From contig ML660774.1 of the NCBI GenBank assembly GCA_007570785.1, positions 8,943,969 through 9,007,968 on the forward strand: a stretch of 64,000 nt of DNA. The letters run 5' to 3'. Positions 10,070 to 20,788 of this stretch are shown piece after piece (position 1 is the first letter of the stretch; the number at the start of each line of letters is the position of its first letter). The DNA is from Antilocapra americana (Eukaryota > Chordata > Mammalia > Artiodactyla > Antilocapridae). The position numbers and the translations under genes are program-made. The notes beneath the pieces were generated by a model, which had not been told where the DNA came from, did not search any database, and saw only the letters and a program-made list of their open reading frames with translations.

Positions 10070-10290
10070 CTACATCCTGCACTGTGCCAAATTCTTTGCC
10101 TGCATCATCTCATTTTATCTTCACAGCAATCCCATGAGGTAAATACAATTAGCATGACCATTTTCTGAGGGAGAGGACTAAAGTTTGGAGGGTTTTATTT
10201 CCTTAATGTCATAGAATTTTGTCAGGTCCAAAATTCACACCTGGACATTCTGACTCTGAAGCTAAAGCCTTTAATCACTATTCTATTTTA
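10070..10290 (+). repeat. MIR SINE (ancient)
   Basis: MIR-like order: actgtgccaaattctttgcc, atctcattttatcttcacag, caatcccatgaggtaaatac, attttctgagg and the aattcacacctgga region. Diverged but readable across most of the element. Confidence 0.75.
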
Positions 10291-10439
10291 CCTCCCAGAC
10301 AAAAACCAGCCTTAACTTTTAGCTTATTTTCAGCTGAAGATAAGAATCTTTCTGAGAACACAGTTCTGTAATGAGAGCCCAGAAAGAAGCCTAAGACCTC
10401 ACACCCAATTTCAGCGTGTGGGTCTTTGCCACATACCTA

Positions 10440-11140
10440 GCAATTCCCTGACACCAGCCAGGTGTCCTACAAATTCAACTCAATTGTGACACCATCTGTA
10501 CCAGCCAACGGTGTTGAAGCTCCAGGTCAAGGGCTCAGTCCTACAAGGCTGTCCTCCACTCCAGATGTCCATGGCAAATCCGAGTTGTCACCCATGCTTC
10601 TGACCGATGAGCTGCAGATGGTAAATTCCAACAACTTCCTCATTGGGTTCAATTAATTTGTTAGAGGGGCTCATGGAACCCAGAGAATCATCTTACCTAG
10701 CAGATGATCAATAGTAACTCAGGAACAGCCAAACTGAACACATACGTAGAGCAAGTGTGGAAAAAGGCACGGAGCTCCCGTCCTCTCTGCCAAGAGCATC
10801 ACTGCCCCCAAACCTCCATGCTCTCCCTGACCCAAGAGCCCGCCAAACCCCAACAGTCTTTTTCAGGAGGCTTCATTGCAGACAGGATTGATTAAATTAT
10901 TGGCCATTGTTGATCAGCTCAACCTCCAGCCCCTCTCCTCTCTCTGGGAATTCAGGAGATGAGACTGAAAGTTCCAACCCTCCAGTCACAAGACTGGTCT
11001 CTTGGAAACCAGCTCCCATCCTTAGAGTACCCAGTCACCTAATGTCCATAACAAAAGACATCTTTACTGCTCTCAACACTTAGAGATTTTCAAAGGTTTT
11101 AAGAGCTCTGTGCCAGAAAATAAGACTAAAGATGCATTTT
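10440..11140 (+). repeat. Probable ancient mammalian interspersed repeat, family unnamed
   Basis: The segment has the feel of an old LTR-type repeat (agaggggctcatggaaccca, cagctcaacctccagcccc, gagctctgtgccagaaaata, in that order), but I cannot put a family name on it. The 64- and 63-codon ORFs inside it have no domain and are not supported as genes. Confidence 0.4.
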
Positions 11141-11744
11141 TTTAAACTATAAATCATGATGTCACAAAGCCCTGTGAGCAAAGGAAAGAATTTTTCCTCT
11201 TAAAGATGAGGGGCAGCTGGCAGATACACATTGCATCCCCTCTTCCCCCAGCACACAGTCCTAAATGCCTGTTTCTACTTGGGGAGTAGACTCTCTGGGG
11301 GAAAGGAGATGCCCTTCACTGAGCTAGATGATCTCCTGGGTACAAGTGTGTGCTCTAGCTTGTTCATTTCTTTTCATCTAACTCTATGGGGACAATTTAG
11401 ACTATTTTACAAGCTTCCCAGATCTTCAGCATTCTCAAGCAGAGTTGATGTGCTAAGTTTTGGGGGATCTTTTGAAACAAAGAACCTGGCAAAACCAAAT
11501 GCTATTCAAACATTAGCTTTTTATTCTATCAAATAGATAGAGTCTACGGTTAAGAAGGTTTGCACTAGACTTCCAAATATGGCTTATGAGAAGTATTTCT
11601 TAAAATGAGATTTCACAGATACATGCTTTACTATTTGAATGGCTTAAATATGGATGATGATAACATCCTAGTGTGATCACTTGCTTCGTGTAATAGCTCC
11701 TGGGCTGACTTAAGTGGAAATATTTTATGTAAGAATTACCCATC
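11141..11744. other. No recognised feature
   Basis: About 600 bases. One 101-codon ORF (11231-11536, plus strand) has no recognisable motif and no splice context. Confidence 0.45.
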
Positions 11745-11820
11745 TCCCTTGATTTCTGATGAGGTTACATCTCAGAAATCCATCATAAATTGAAAATAAT
11801 CCTTAAATTGAAAATGCATT

Positions 11821-12625
11821 CTTTACACCAGTCAGAATGGCTGCAATCCAAAAATCTACAAGCAATAAATGCTGGAGAGGATGTGGAGAAGAGGGAATCC
11901 TCTTACACTGTTGGTGGGAATGCAAACTAGTACAGCCACTATGGAAAACAGTGTGGAGATTCCTTAAAAAACTGCAAATAGACCTGCCATATGACCCAGC
12001 AATCCCACTGCTAGGCATACACACTGAGGAAACCAGAATTGAAAGAGACACATGTACCCCAATGTTCATCGCCGCATTGTTTACAATAGCCAGGACATGG
12101 AAGCAACCTAGATACCCATCAACTGATGAATGGATAAGAAAGCTGTGGTACATATACACAATGGAATACTACTCAGCATTAAAACAAAATTCATTTGAAT
12201 CAGTTCTACTCAGGTGGACGGAACTGGAGCCTATTATCCAGAGTGAAGTAAGCCAGAAGGAAAAACAACAATACAGTATACTAACACATATATATGGAAT
12301 TTAGAAAGATGGTAACGAGAACCCAGCATGCGAGACAGCAAAGGGAACGCAGATGTATAGAACAGACTCGGGGATTCTGTGGAAGAGGGCAAGGGTGGGA
12401 TGATATGGGAGAATGGCATTGAAACATGTTAATTACCGTATGTGAAATCAATCGCCAGCCCAGGATTGATGCTCGGGGCTGGTGCACCGAGATGTCTGGG
12501 GGGAGGGAGGAGGAAGGGAGGAGGGAGGGGGGTTCTGGAGGGGGAGCATATGTAAACCCATGGCGGTTTCATGTCATTGTATGGCAAAACCAACACAATA
12601 AAGTAAAGAAAATTTAAAAAAAAAA
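11821..12625 (+). mobile_element. Ruminant L1 3' end, 5'-truncated
   Basis: 805 bases: the last part of ORF2, the 3' UTR with its G-rich tract near 12497-12545, and an A-rich tail. It is flanked by an exact 11-bp target-site duplication, gaaaatgcatt, at 11810-11820 and 12626-12636, which proves insertion by target-primed reverse transcription. It sits inside the ancient repeat above. Truncation removes the promoter, ORF1, endonuclease and reverse transcriptase, so it is dead on arrival. Confidence 0.93.
11837..12304 (+). pseudogene. L1 ORF2 C-terminal fragment
   Basis: An uninterrupted 155-codon frame to the natural ORF2 stop. The L1 C-terminal cysteine motif C-x3-C-x7-H-x4-C is intact at residues 12, 16, 24 and 29, followed by the conserved [11 protein letters not shown] and [15 protein letters not shown] stretches. 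Intact frame and motif in a fragment without upstream domains suggest a fairly recent insertion. The frame has no start of its own; it is the tail of a protein that was never complete at this site. Confidence 0.9.
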
Positions 12626-12657
12626 GAAAATGCATTTAATACACCTAACCTACTGAA

Positions 12658-12800
12658 TGTGGGAAGATCCCCTGGAGGAGGAAATGGCAACCCACTTCAG
12701 TATTCTTGCCTGGGAAATCCCATGGACAGAGGAGCCTGGCGGGTTACAGCCCACGGGATCACAGAAGATTCAGACACAACTTGGTGACTAAACAACAACA
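12658..12800 (+). repeat. Bov-tA SINE, 5'-truncated, with TSD
   Basis: Starts at gggaagatcccctggagg, so the tRNA-like head is missing. It is flanked by aacctactgaa at 12647-12657 and 12801-12811, an exact 11-bp target-site duplication. The tail is a short CAA run. Confidence 0.93.
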
Positions 12801-13185
12801 AACCTACTGAACATCACGGCTTAGCTTCACCTACCTTAAATGTACTCAGAACACTTGCATTAGCCTGTAGTTGGGCATAATCATCTAACACAAAGCCTAT
12901 TTTGCAGTAAAGTATTGAATGTCTCCTGTAATGTATTGTACATTGGAGTGAACGTGGAAAACAATGGTGTTAAGGGTACTGGTTGTTCACCCTCTTGATG
13001 GTGGGTCCCTGGGAGCAACAGCTGCTGCCGCCCAGGATCACGGGAGAGGACTGTACCAGGTATCGCTCGCTGGCCTGAGAAAAGGTCAAAATTCAGAATT
13101 CAAGGTATGCTTTCACAACATTGCAAAGTGGAAAAATCATAAGTCAAACCAACTCAAGTTGGATCCCATCACACTCTTGTTCTGC

Positions 13186-14393
13186 CAAATAAAGTAATAG
13201 GAACTTTAACCACTCTACTAGGACATAAATTAACTCTTAAAAAGTAACAGGAATTTTGCAGTGTGCCAGTGCTGCCTGGAGGTGCACGTGTAGGAAGGAG
13301 AACTTCGGGATGGTAGACAGGGGAAAGGAAGAGGGACTCCTCAAGATGGCAGGCTTCCTGGACCACTGGAGGGACATGGGCAATGAAAGTTCCTTCAGCA
13401 GAGAAAGGTGGCTACATCTCTAGGGAAAGTAACCTGTTATTTTTTCTAAATATCCTCCGTAAAATACATGAAGGAACACACTTGCCTTGTGCTGCTACCA
13501 CTCTAGGGATTCAGACAGGAGGCAGGCTGTGACCCGCAGCACAGTGAGCAGACGCCAGTGCTGAGCTGGAGCAATGCTCACAGCCCGGGGGAGGGTGCAA
13601 AGGAAGGTCTCAGGCAAGCGAGTGAAAAGCAATCCTATTTTCAAGTCCTACAGGAAGACAATCCACCAAGGAGTGAGAGAAAGACTTTGTGCTTGTGGAG
13701 GGAGGAAAGTTTAGTTACTTTACTTGGGTATTAAAAGGAAGCCCCCTCCAATCCACACGGATGACCTCACACTGCACTTATTTCAGAGCCTTTATCATGC
13801 CTGCATGGCCTGTCCGGCCTCCCTGCCTGAAATACTCACAAGTTAAGCCCAGGTGCTTCAACTGTGTCTCTCATTGCTTCCTAGTAACCACTGCTGATCC
13901 ACCCTGTCAACAGTGCTGTAAAGAAGCCCTTTTCCATTGTGTGCTGGCAAACATGGACCACGGCTGCTGGTTACCCTAGAGGTGATGTTCCCTGTCTCAC
14001 CTGGGAAGAGTCTGCTGCGCTTAGCTCTCTGCTTTGAGCATCTTTACTCTTCAGTGTCACTAGCTGTGATTTTATAGACAGCCTTAGCTATGTGGGGTAG
14101 AAAGATGCGGCCTTCAGACTGCAGACAACCAGACAGAAGGTTTTTATCTTTGTTTCTGGCTGTGACACACTGACAAACTCCCCCACCTTCATTTTTACTT
14201 AGAGGTCAGGGACTTATTCCTCTTGTTTACCACTATATCCCCATTCAGCAGTGCTTGGGCATATGTAAATGCTCTGTCAAAAAAGTTCATGAATGAGTAA
14301 ACATACTCCCTATCATCAATTTCCTCATTTTCCTGCTTGTGACTGCATTCCTAAAATATTCTCATTTTGAGAACTTGCTCAAAATTAGACTAT
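13186..14393. other. No recognised feature
   Basis: About 1.2 kb, moderately GC-rich in places (13250-13600 and 13740-14000). It could hold another old LTR, but I cannot name one. A 96-codon ORF at 13689-13979 (plus strand) is Cys/His-rich without a recognisable motif spacing. Confidence 0.4.
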
Positions 14394-14866
14394 GTTGTTT
14401 AGTCACTGGGTGGTGTCCAATTCTTTGTGACTCCACAGACGGCAGCAGGCAAGGCTCCTCTGTTCCCCATCATCTCTCACAGTTTGCTTAAATTCATGTT
14501 CACTGAGTCGTTGACGCGATCTAACCATTCATCCTCTGCATCCCCTTTTCCTTTTGCCTTTCATCTCTACCAGCATCAGGGTCTCTTGCAGTGAGTCACT
14601 TCCTCACATCAGGTGGCCAAAGTACTGGAGTTTCAGCTTCAGCATCAGTCCTTTCAATGAATATTCAGGGTTGATCTCCTTTAGGATTGACTAGTTTGAT
14701 CTCCTTGCAGTCCAAGGGATTCTCAAGAGTCTTCTGCAACACAATTCAAAAGCATCAATTTTTCAGTGCTCAGCCTTCTTTATGGTCCAACTCTCACATC
14801 CATATATGACTACTGGAAAAACCATAGCTTTTACTATATGGACCTTGGTTGGCAAGACAATAATGC
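14394..14866 (-). mobile_element. BovB LINE 3' end, antisense
   Basis: About 470 bases reading on the + strand as the reverse complement of the BovB 3' end: from gttgtttagtcactgggtgg through ccagcatcagggtctcttgc, gcatcagtcctttcaatga and actactggaaaaaccatagc. Many substitutions and small indels; the ORF2 C-terminus is not open. Severe 5' truncation. Confidence 0.92.
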
Positions 14867-15425
14867 AGTGGATAGATGAAGGCTTTGAAAACATATACTA
14901 AATGTAGTTCTGTTTTCTCTTTCTTCAAGAAAAGTTTGTTAACCAAAAACAAAAACTTATTCCTGGAGTAGATAAAGCTAGACTAGGAAATACATTTTTC
15001 ACGAGCTTATGGTGTGCTTTTATGATGAGTATGGTCAATAATTAATCAAAGACCTGAAATTATTTAGTAGTAGACAGAGAGTGGTCTTTGTCTCTTCCTG
15101 GTCCAGAAAGTTCTTCCACATGTTTCCTTTGTATTTTTTAAGAACTTGTTTTGACTCCCAGTGATCAATAAAAATTCAACTTGAATATACACAGTAACAA
15201 GGATGTCACTGTGTTTCTTCCTTTCTATTTTGGCCTTGCTTTTGACCAAATAATTTGGCCTTTCTTTGGACCAAGTTACTTGGTAAATTAAATGATGACA
15301 ACCTAAAAACAATTTTTTTTAAAGGTTCCTGAATCATAACAAGCACAAACAAAAACAGGCAAATAAATTTGGAAGGCTTGAGGAGTTTTGTTTCAGATTC
15401 AGTGCATCAGTTTGCCTTTCTGTTT
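14867..15425. other. No recognised feature
   Basis: About 560 bases, AT-rich. An 82-codon minus-strand ORF (15064-15312) shows no domain. Confidence 0.45.
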
Positions 15426-15435
15426 GGAGACACTG

Positions 15436-15638
15436 AGTTGCGCTTACTCACTCAATCGTGTCCGACTCTCTGTGACCCCATGGACCATGGCCCGCTAGGC
15501 TCCTCTGTCCATGTGGGTCCTCCAGGCAAGAATACTGGAGTGGGTTGCCATGCTTTTGTCCAGGGGATCTTCCTAACCCTGGGATCGAACCCAGGTCTCT
15601 CGCATTGCAGGCAGATTCTTTACCATCTGAGCCACCAA
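15436..15638 (-). repeat. Bov-tA SINE, antisense, with TSD
   Basis: Full-length Bov-tA on the minus strand. The reverse-complement B box ggatcgaacccagg and A-box region catctgagccacc are well preserved. An exact 10-bp target-site duplication, ggagacactg, lies at 15426-15435 and 15639-15648. Confidence 0.94.
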
Positions 15639-15648
15639 GGAGACACTG

Positions 15649-16667
15649 GTTTATGTGAAAATTCAATTATCACAATTATTAGGAATTCATCTTTCATAGC
15701 TGAACGGATGGAACATTCCATAATAATGAATGTATAGGCAGAGAGAGTGAAAATTGAGCAGACGTCTCCCTTTAAGATATAATCTTTTCAGCTGAGGGCT
15801 TCAGGGAATCTTTCCTCTTCACTCCTCATCATATAGTGACTATGATACTTATGTAACAACTCTCTTCCCCTGTTCCCTAAACTTCAGGTGCTGCTTATAG
15901 TTAAGTAAACAATATCAATACTTAAGAGTATTTAACTCACTAAATGACTTCACTAAAATTAATTAATTTGTAAAAAGGTGATACTTTCCATTTAGAAGAA
16001 GGTAGTTTTCTAATTAAATATGAAACAATTTGAAGCCCATATATGGACAATAAAATTAAGCTGAATGTGAAGTCTTTGTAAAAGACAGACTGAGATTTCT
16101 TTGTATGATAGTAAGTTTTTCCTGAATAAACAAAAAACCTTTTTTGATATATAAGTCAAATGAAATACCTTATTACATTTTTAACTTCAAGGCTGGATAT
16201 ACATGTTAACTACATTTCCTAATGCTTGAAGTGATAAGCAAGCAAAAGTAAATGAGTGATGTTAGAATATATTTTATTTCATTAAAATAGTGTAATACGA
16301 GATTTTTGAGAAATCACAATAATGTACAAAGTTTTATTTATTTGAGCTCAAAGGCAATACTTTGAGTAAGAGGAAAAAAGTAAATTTCCCTGTATTATAA
16401 GGGTGTTTGGAGCCCTTTCAACTAATTTTGTGAGTTAATGAACCACAGTATTTTTTCTGAAGTATCTAGTGAATTTAGGTGATGAATTACTTTCAAGCAG
16501 TACAAAGAATTCTAAGACCTAAGCGACTTTTTGGATGGTTTTAATCAGAAGGTAGAAATAAAATTGGTATTTGTGAGAAACTTCTAGTCCTTGCTTTGTG
16601 TATATATACTTTATAAATTTCTTATAATTTCTTTTTACTGAGTTACAATCCCAACTAAGATCCAGTG
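15649..16667. other. No recognised feature, AT-rich
   Basis: About 1 kb of AT-rich DNA with short ORFs only and no recognised repeat. Confidence 0.5.
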
Positions 16668-16674
16668 GCTTCCA

Positions 16675-16905
16675 CTGGGGCTTCCGAGGTGGCACTAGAG
16701 GGGAAAAAAAAAAAAAAACCTGCCTGCCAATGCAAGAGATGTAAGAGATGTAGGTTCGATCCCTGGGTGGGGAAGATCCTTTGGAGGAAGGAATGGCAAC
16801 CCACTCCAGTATTCTTGCCTGGAGAATCCCATGGACAGAGGAGCCTGACAGGCTACAGTCTGTGGAGTCACAAAGAGTTGGACATGGCTGAAGTGACTTA
16901 GCACA
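16675..16905 (+). repeat. Bov-tA SINE with internal A-run and TSD
   Basis: Bov-tA whose tRNA-like part is disrupted by a run of about 16 A at about 16703-16718 and whose 'aagagatgta' segment is duplicated (16736-16755). The B box (ggttcgatccc) and body are intact. Flanked by gcttcca at 16668-16674 and 16906-16912, a probable 7-bp target-site duplication. Confidence 0.9.
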
Positions 16906-16912
16906 GCTTCCA

Positions 16913-17299
16913 GTTGGTTTAGGGTTAGGATGAGCAACTGTCACGGTTTTAGCACTAAACACCCTACGTCCAAGGACATTTTCAGTGCCAGACAAATATA
17001 GATGGTTGGAAATCGGGTTTTTACTGGCCATCTTATGTAAGAGGCATTCAACTCTATGCCTCGTGCACTATGGGCTTGGCATGATCAACTTACTGACACC
17101 CTTTTCCCAAATACCATCTTTTCCCCTACATGAACCATCTCTCATATGCTTCGGAATTCTTTGTGTAACCCAAATTCCTCGGTGTGGTACCCTACTCAGG
17201 AAGTAATCTGTGTCTAGTAAAAGCCCTATTTCCAACAGTTACATCAAAACCTACTCTTTGTTGAAAGAACTCGGTCTCTGTGACACTGAGTTGACAAAT
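16913..17299. other. No recognised feature
   Basis: About 390 bases between a SINE and the 5' edge of the large BovB. A 73-codon ORF at 16985-17206 (plus strand) has no recognisable domain. Confidence 0.4.
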
Positions 17300-17639
17300 G
17301 GACAAATTAAACTGTGCTAGTTAAAGATACTCTTCTGTTAATACTGTTCACAGGGTTCTCATGGCAAGGATACTGTAATGGTTTGCCATCCCCTCCTCCA
17401 GTGGACCATATGTTGAAAAGGCAAAAAGATAAGACACCAGAAGATGAGCGCTCCCCCTCCAGGTTGGAAGGTGTCCAATATGCTACTGGATAAGAGTCAC
17501 AGGCAATTATTAATAGTTCCAGAAAGAATGAAGAGGCTGGGTCAAAGTGGAAACGATGCTCAGTCGTAGATGTATCTGATGATGAAAGTAAAGTCTGATG
17601 CTGTAAAGAACAATACTGCATAGGAACCTGGAGTGTTGG

Positions 17640-18400
17640 GGTCCATGAATCAAGGTAATTTGGACATGGTCAGTCAAGCAGAAGACAGCAAGGTGGCAAC
17701 ATCTTAGCAATCAGTGAACTAAAATAAATGGGAATGGGAGAATTTAATTCAGATGATCATTACAGATCCTACTGTGGGCAAGAATCCTTTAGAAATGGAA
17801 TAGCCTTCATAGTCAGCAAAAGAGTCTGAAATACAGTACTTTGGTGCAAGCTCAAAAAAGAAAGAATGATCTCAGTTTGTATCCAAGGCAAACCATTCAA
17901 CATTACAACAATCCACTCCTATGCCCCACCCACTGATGTCAAATAAGCTGAAGTTGAATGATTCTATGAGTACCTGCAAGGCCTTCTAGAACTAACAACA
18001 AAAATAGATGCCCTTTTCATCACAGGGTACTGGAATGCAGAAGCATGAAGTCAAGAGATACCTGGAGTAACAGGCAAGTTTGGCCTTGGAGTAGAAGATG
18101 AATCAGGACAAAGGCTAACAGAGTTTTGCCCAGAGAATGCACTGGTCATAGCAAACCCTCTCTTCCAACAGACAAGAGACAACTCTACACATGGACGTCA
18201 CCAAATGGTCAATACCAAACGTAGATTGATTATATTCTTATTTGCAGCCAAAGATGGAAAAGCTCTATACAGTCAGCAAAACAAGACCTGGAGCTGACTG
18301 TGGTTCAGATCATCAGCTTCTTATTGCAAAATTCAGGCTTCATGTGGAAGAAAGTGGGAAAACCATGAGGGTATTCAGGTATGATCTAAATCAAGTCCAC
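17640..18400 (+). pseudogene. BovB endonuclease domain remnant
   Basis: Corresponds to the AP-type endonuclease that nicks target DNA for RTE retrotransposons. No long frame survives. At 18025-18039 the codons read Gly-Tyr-Trp-Asn-Ala where the family has an acidic residue in the Gly-Asp-Trp-Asn-Ala catalytic motif, and a stop follows a few codons later. The C-terminal Ser-Asp-His motif (18305-18313, inside tgtggttcagatcat) is still legible. Loss of the catalytic Asp plus stops means no activity. Confidence 0.8.
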
Positions 18401-18715
18401 TGATTATCAGTGGAGGTGATGAATAGATTCAAGGGATTAGATCTAGTGGACAGACCATCTGAATAACTATGGACAGAGATTTGTAACACTGTACAGGAGG
18501 CAGGGAACAAAACCATCCCAAAGAAAAAGAAATGCAAGAAGGCATAGTGGTTGTCTGAGGAGGCTGTACAAATAGCTGGGGAAAGAAGAGAAGTGAAAAG
18601 CATGGAAGAAAGTGAAAGGTAGACCCGACTAAATGAGGAGTTACAGAGAATAGCAAGGAGAGGTAAGAAGGCCTTCTTCAGTGAACAGTGCAAAGAAGTA
18701 GAGGAAAACAGTAGA

Positions 18716-18943
18716 ATGAGAAAGACTAGAGATCTATTCAAGAAAATCAGAGACATCAAAGGAACACTTCATGCAAGGATGGAAACGATAAACGACAGAA
18801 ATGGTATGGACCTAACAGAGCAGGAAGAGATTAAGAAGAGGTGGCAAGAATACACAGAAGAACTATACAAAAGAGGTCTTAATGACCAGGATAACCATGA
18901 TGGTATGGTCACTCACTCAGAGCCAGACACCCTGGACTGTTGA
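18716..18943 (+). pseudogene. BovB ORF2 linker fragment
   Basis: A 75-codon open fragment between the endonuclease and reverse-transcriptase domains, with conserved KTRDLFKKIRDIKG and KKRWQEYTEELYK stretches. The stop at its end (cactggactgttga region) replaces the normal read-through into the reverse transcriptase. Confidence 0.85.
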
Positions 18944-18970
18944 GTCAAATGGACCTCAGGAAGCATTACT

Positions 18971-19284
18971 ATGAACAAAACTAGTGGAGGTGACAAAATT
19001 CCAGATGAGCTATTTAAAATCCTAAAAGATGATGCTGTTAAAGTGCTGTACTCAATATGTCAGCAAATTTGGAAAACTCAACAGTGGTCACAGGACTGGA
19101 AAAGGTCAGTTTTTATTTCAATCCCAAAGAAGGGCAATGCCAAAGAATTTTCAAACTACTGGACAATTGCGCTCATTCCACATTCTAGTAAGGTTATGCT
19201 CAAAATTCTTCAAGCTAGACTTCAGCAGTATGTGAACCAAGAACTTTCAGATGTACAAGCTAGATTTAGAAAAGGCAGAGAACT
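18971..19284 (+). pseudogene. BovB reverse-transcriptase N-terminal part
   Basis: Open for about 105 codons, with IPKKGNAKEFSNYWTIALI resembling the early reverse-transcriptase motifs (normally a Tyr-Arg-Thr-Ile core). The frame then runs into the nested insertion at 19285, which removes the link to the catalytic half. Confidence 0.85.
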
Positions 19285-19888
19285 AAGTTGTCACAGAGGA
19301 GCGGACCTTCAAAGTCAGATTCCCTGGTCATCATAGGAGAGCTGACCTTCAAAGTCAGTGCCTTTGCTGGATCTCTGGGTTGGGAAGCCTGGTGTGGGTC
19401 CTAGAATTTACACAGCAGGGTGAGAACTTCTTTGGCATAATTGTTCTCCAGTTTGTGTGTTGCCTGCCCAGTTGCTTTACAGTGGGGCTAATGGACAATA
19501 AAAAAGGCTGAGTGCCAAAGAACCGACCCCTTTAAACTGTGGTTTGGACAAGACTCTTGAGAGTCCCCTGGACAGCAAGGAGATCAAACTAGTCAATCCT
19601 AAAGGAAATCAACAGTGAATACTCATTGGAAGGACTGATGTTGAAGCTGATGCTCCAATATTTTGACCACCTGATGCGAAGAGCTGACTCATTTGAAAAG
19701 ACCCTGATGTTGGGAAAGATTTAAGGCAGGAGGAGAAGCAGATGACAGAGGATGATATGGTTGGGTGATATCATTGAGTTTGAGCAAATTCCAGGAGACA
19801 GTGAAGGACAGGAAGCCTGGTGTGCTGCAGTCCATGGGGTCACAAAGAGACACAACTGAGTGACTGAACAACAACAACAATAACGAGA
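19285..19888 (+). mobile_element. Nested, internally deleted BovB
   Basis: A ~600-base insertion in the host reverse-transcriptase domain: host sequence stops at ggcagagaac and resumes at aaactagagattg. The insert has a 40-base-period duplication of gaccttcaaagtcag (19305-19318 and 19345-19358), a piece I read as BovB 5'-region sequence (about 19360-19500, with gagaacttctttggcataat), and a BovB 3' end (about 19505-19888) ending in an AAC-rich tail. The join between 5' region and 3' end implies a large internal deletion. Short gagaact-like edges may be the target-site duplication. Confidence 0.7.
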
Positions 19889-20542
19889 AACTAGAGATTG
19901 AATTGTCAATATTCACTGGATCATTGAGAAAGCAAGGAAATTCCAGGAAAATACCTACCTCTGCTTCATTGGCTAGGCGAAAGCCTTTGACTGTGTAGAT
20001 CACAACAAACCGTGGAAAATTCTTAAAGAGATGGGAACACCAGACCACCTTACCCGTCTCCTGAGAAATCTGTATGCAGGTCAAAAAGCAACAGAACCTT
20101 ACATGGGACAACTGACAGGTTCAAAACTGGGAAATGAGTACAATAAAGTTGTTTATTGTTATCCTGTTTAATTTATATGCAGAGTACACCATACGAAATG
20201 CTGGGCTGGATCAATCACTAGCTGGAATCAAGACTGCCAGGGAAAATATCAACAAACTTTAGTATGCAGATAATACCATTCTAGTGACAGAAAGTGAAGA
20301 GGAACTAAAGAGTTTCTAGATGAAGGTGAAGGAGGAGAGTGAAAAAGCTGGCTTAAAACTTAACATTTATATATGAGATCATGGCATCCAGTGCCATCAC
20401 TTCATAGAAAACAGATGAGGAAAAACTGAAAATAGTCAAGAGATTTTATTCTCTTGGGTTCCAAAATCATGGCAGATGGTGACTGCAACCATGAAATTAA
20501 AAGACGTTTGCTCCTTGGAAGAAAAGTTATAACAAACCTGGT
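19889..20542 (+). pseudogene. BovB reverse-transcriptase C-terminal part
   Basis: Resumes the host BovB after the nested insert. The region for the catalytic Tyr-Ala-Asp-Asp loop reads tatgcagataataccat (20263-20279), that is Tyr-Ala-Asp-Asn, so the second catalytic Asp is lost, and the codon before it is a stop-prone tag. Frameshifts follow. Non-functional. Confidence 0.8.
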
Positions 20543-20752
20543 GGTCATGGTTTAGTCGCTAAGTCGTGCCTGACTCTTGCGACCCATGGGCTGTAGCCCA
20601 CCAGGTTCCTCTATCCATGGGATTTTCCAGGCAAGAATACTGGAGTGGGTTGCCATTTCCTTCTCCAGGGGATCTTCCTGACCCAGGAATCAAACCCAGG
20701 TCTCCTGTACTGCAGGCAGATTCTTTACTGACTGTGCTATGAGGGAATCCCA
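20543..20752 (-). repeat. Bov-tA SINE, antisense, inside BovB
   Basis: Full-length antisense Bov-tA, from gtttagtcgctaagtcgtgc to the tRNA-like head at about 20750. The host BovB reads acaaacctgg before it and ccgagacagcgtatt after it, so the host is continuous. The target-site duplication has decayed. Confidence 0.92.
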
Positions 20753-20788
20753 TGACACACCGAGACAGCGTATTAAAAAGCAAAGACA

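Larger units (their letters stand above)
11745..13185 (+). repeat. Ancient mammalian repeat hosting an L1 and a SINE
   Basis: One old repeat survives in three pieces (11745-11820, about 12626-12657, 12801-13185). Its parts read in order across the interruptions: gaaaatgcatttaatacacc, cctaacctactgaa, gaacatcacggcttagct, ttgggcataatcatctaaca and ggaaaaatcataagtcaaac. I recognise it as a widespread mammalian repeat but do not assign a family. The first interruption is an L1 3' end, the second a Bov-tA; both have exact target-site duplications. Confidence 0.65.

Noticed and set aside
11803..12159. 118-codon minus-strand frame
   Set aside because: Antisense of the L1 ORF2 tail; the same antisense frame appears over the L1 at 20.8 kb.
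16519..17031. 170-codon minus-strand frame
   Set aside because: It runs antisense through a Bov-tA SINE, which supplies most of its length.
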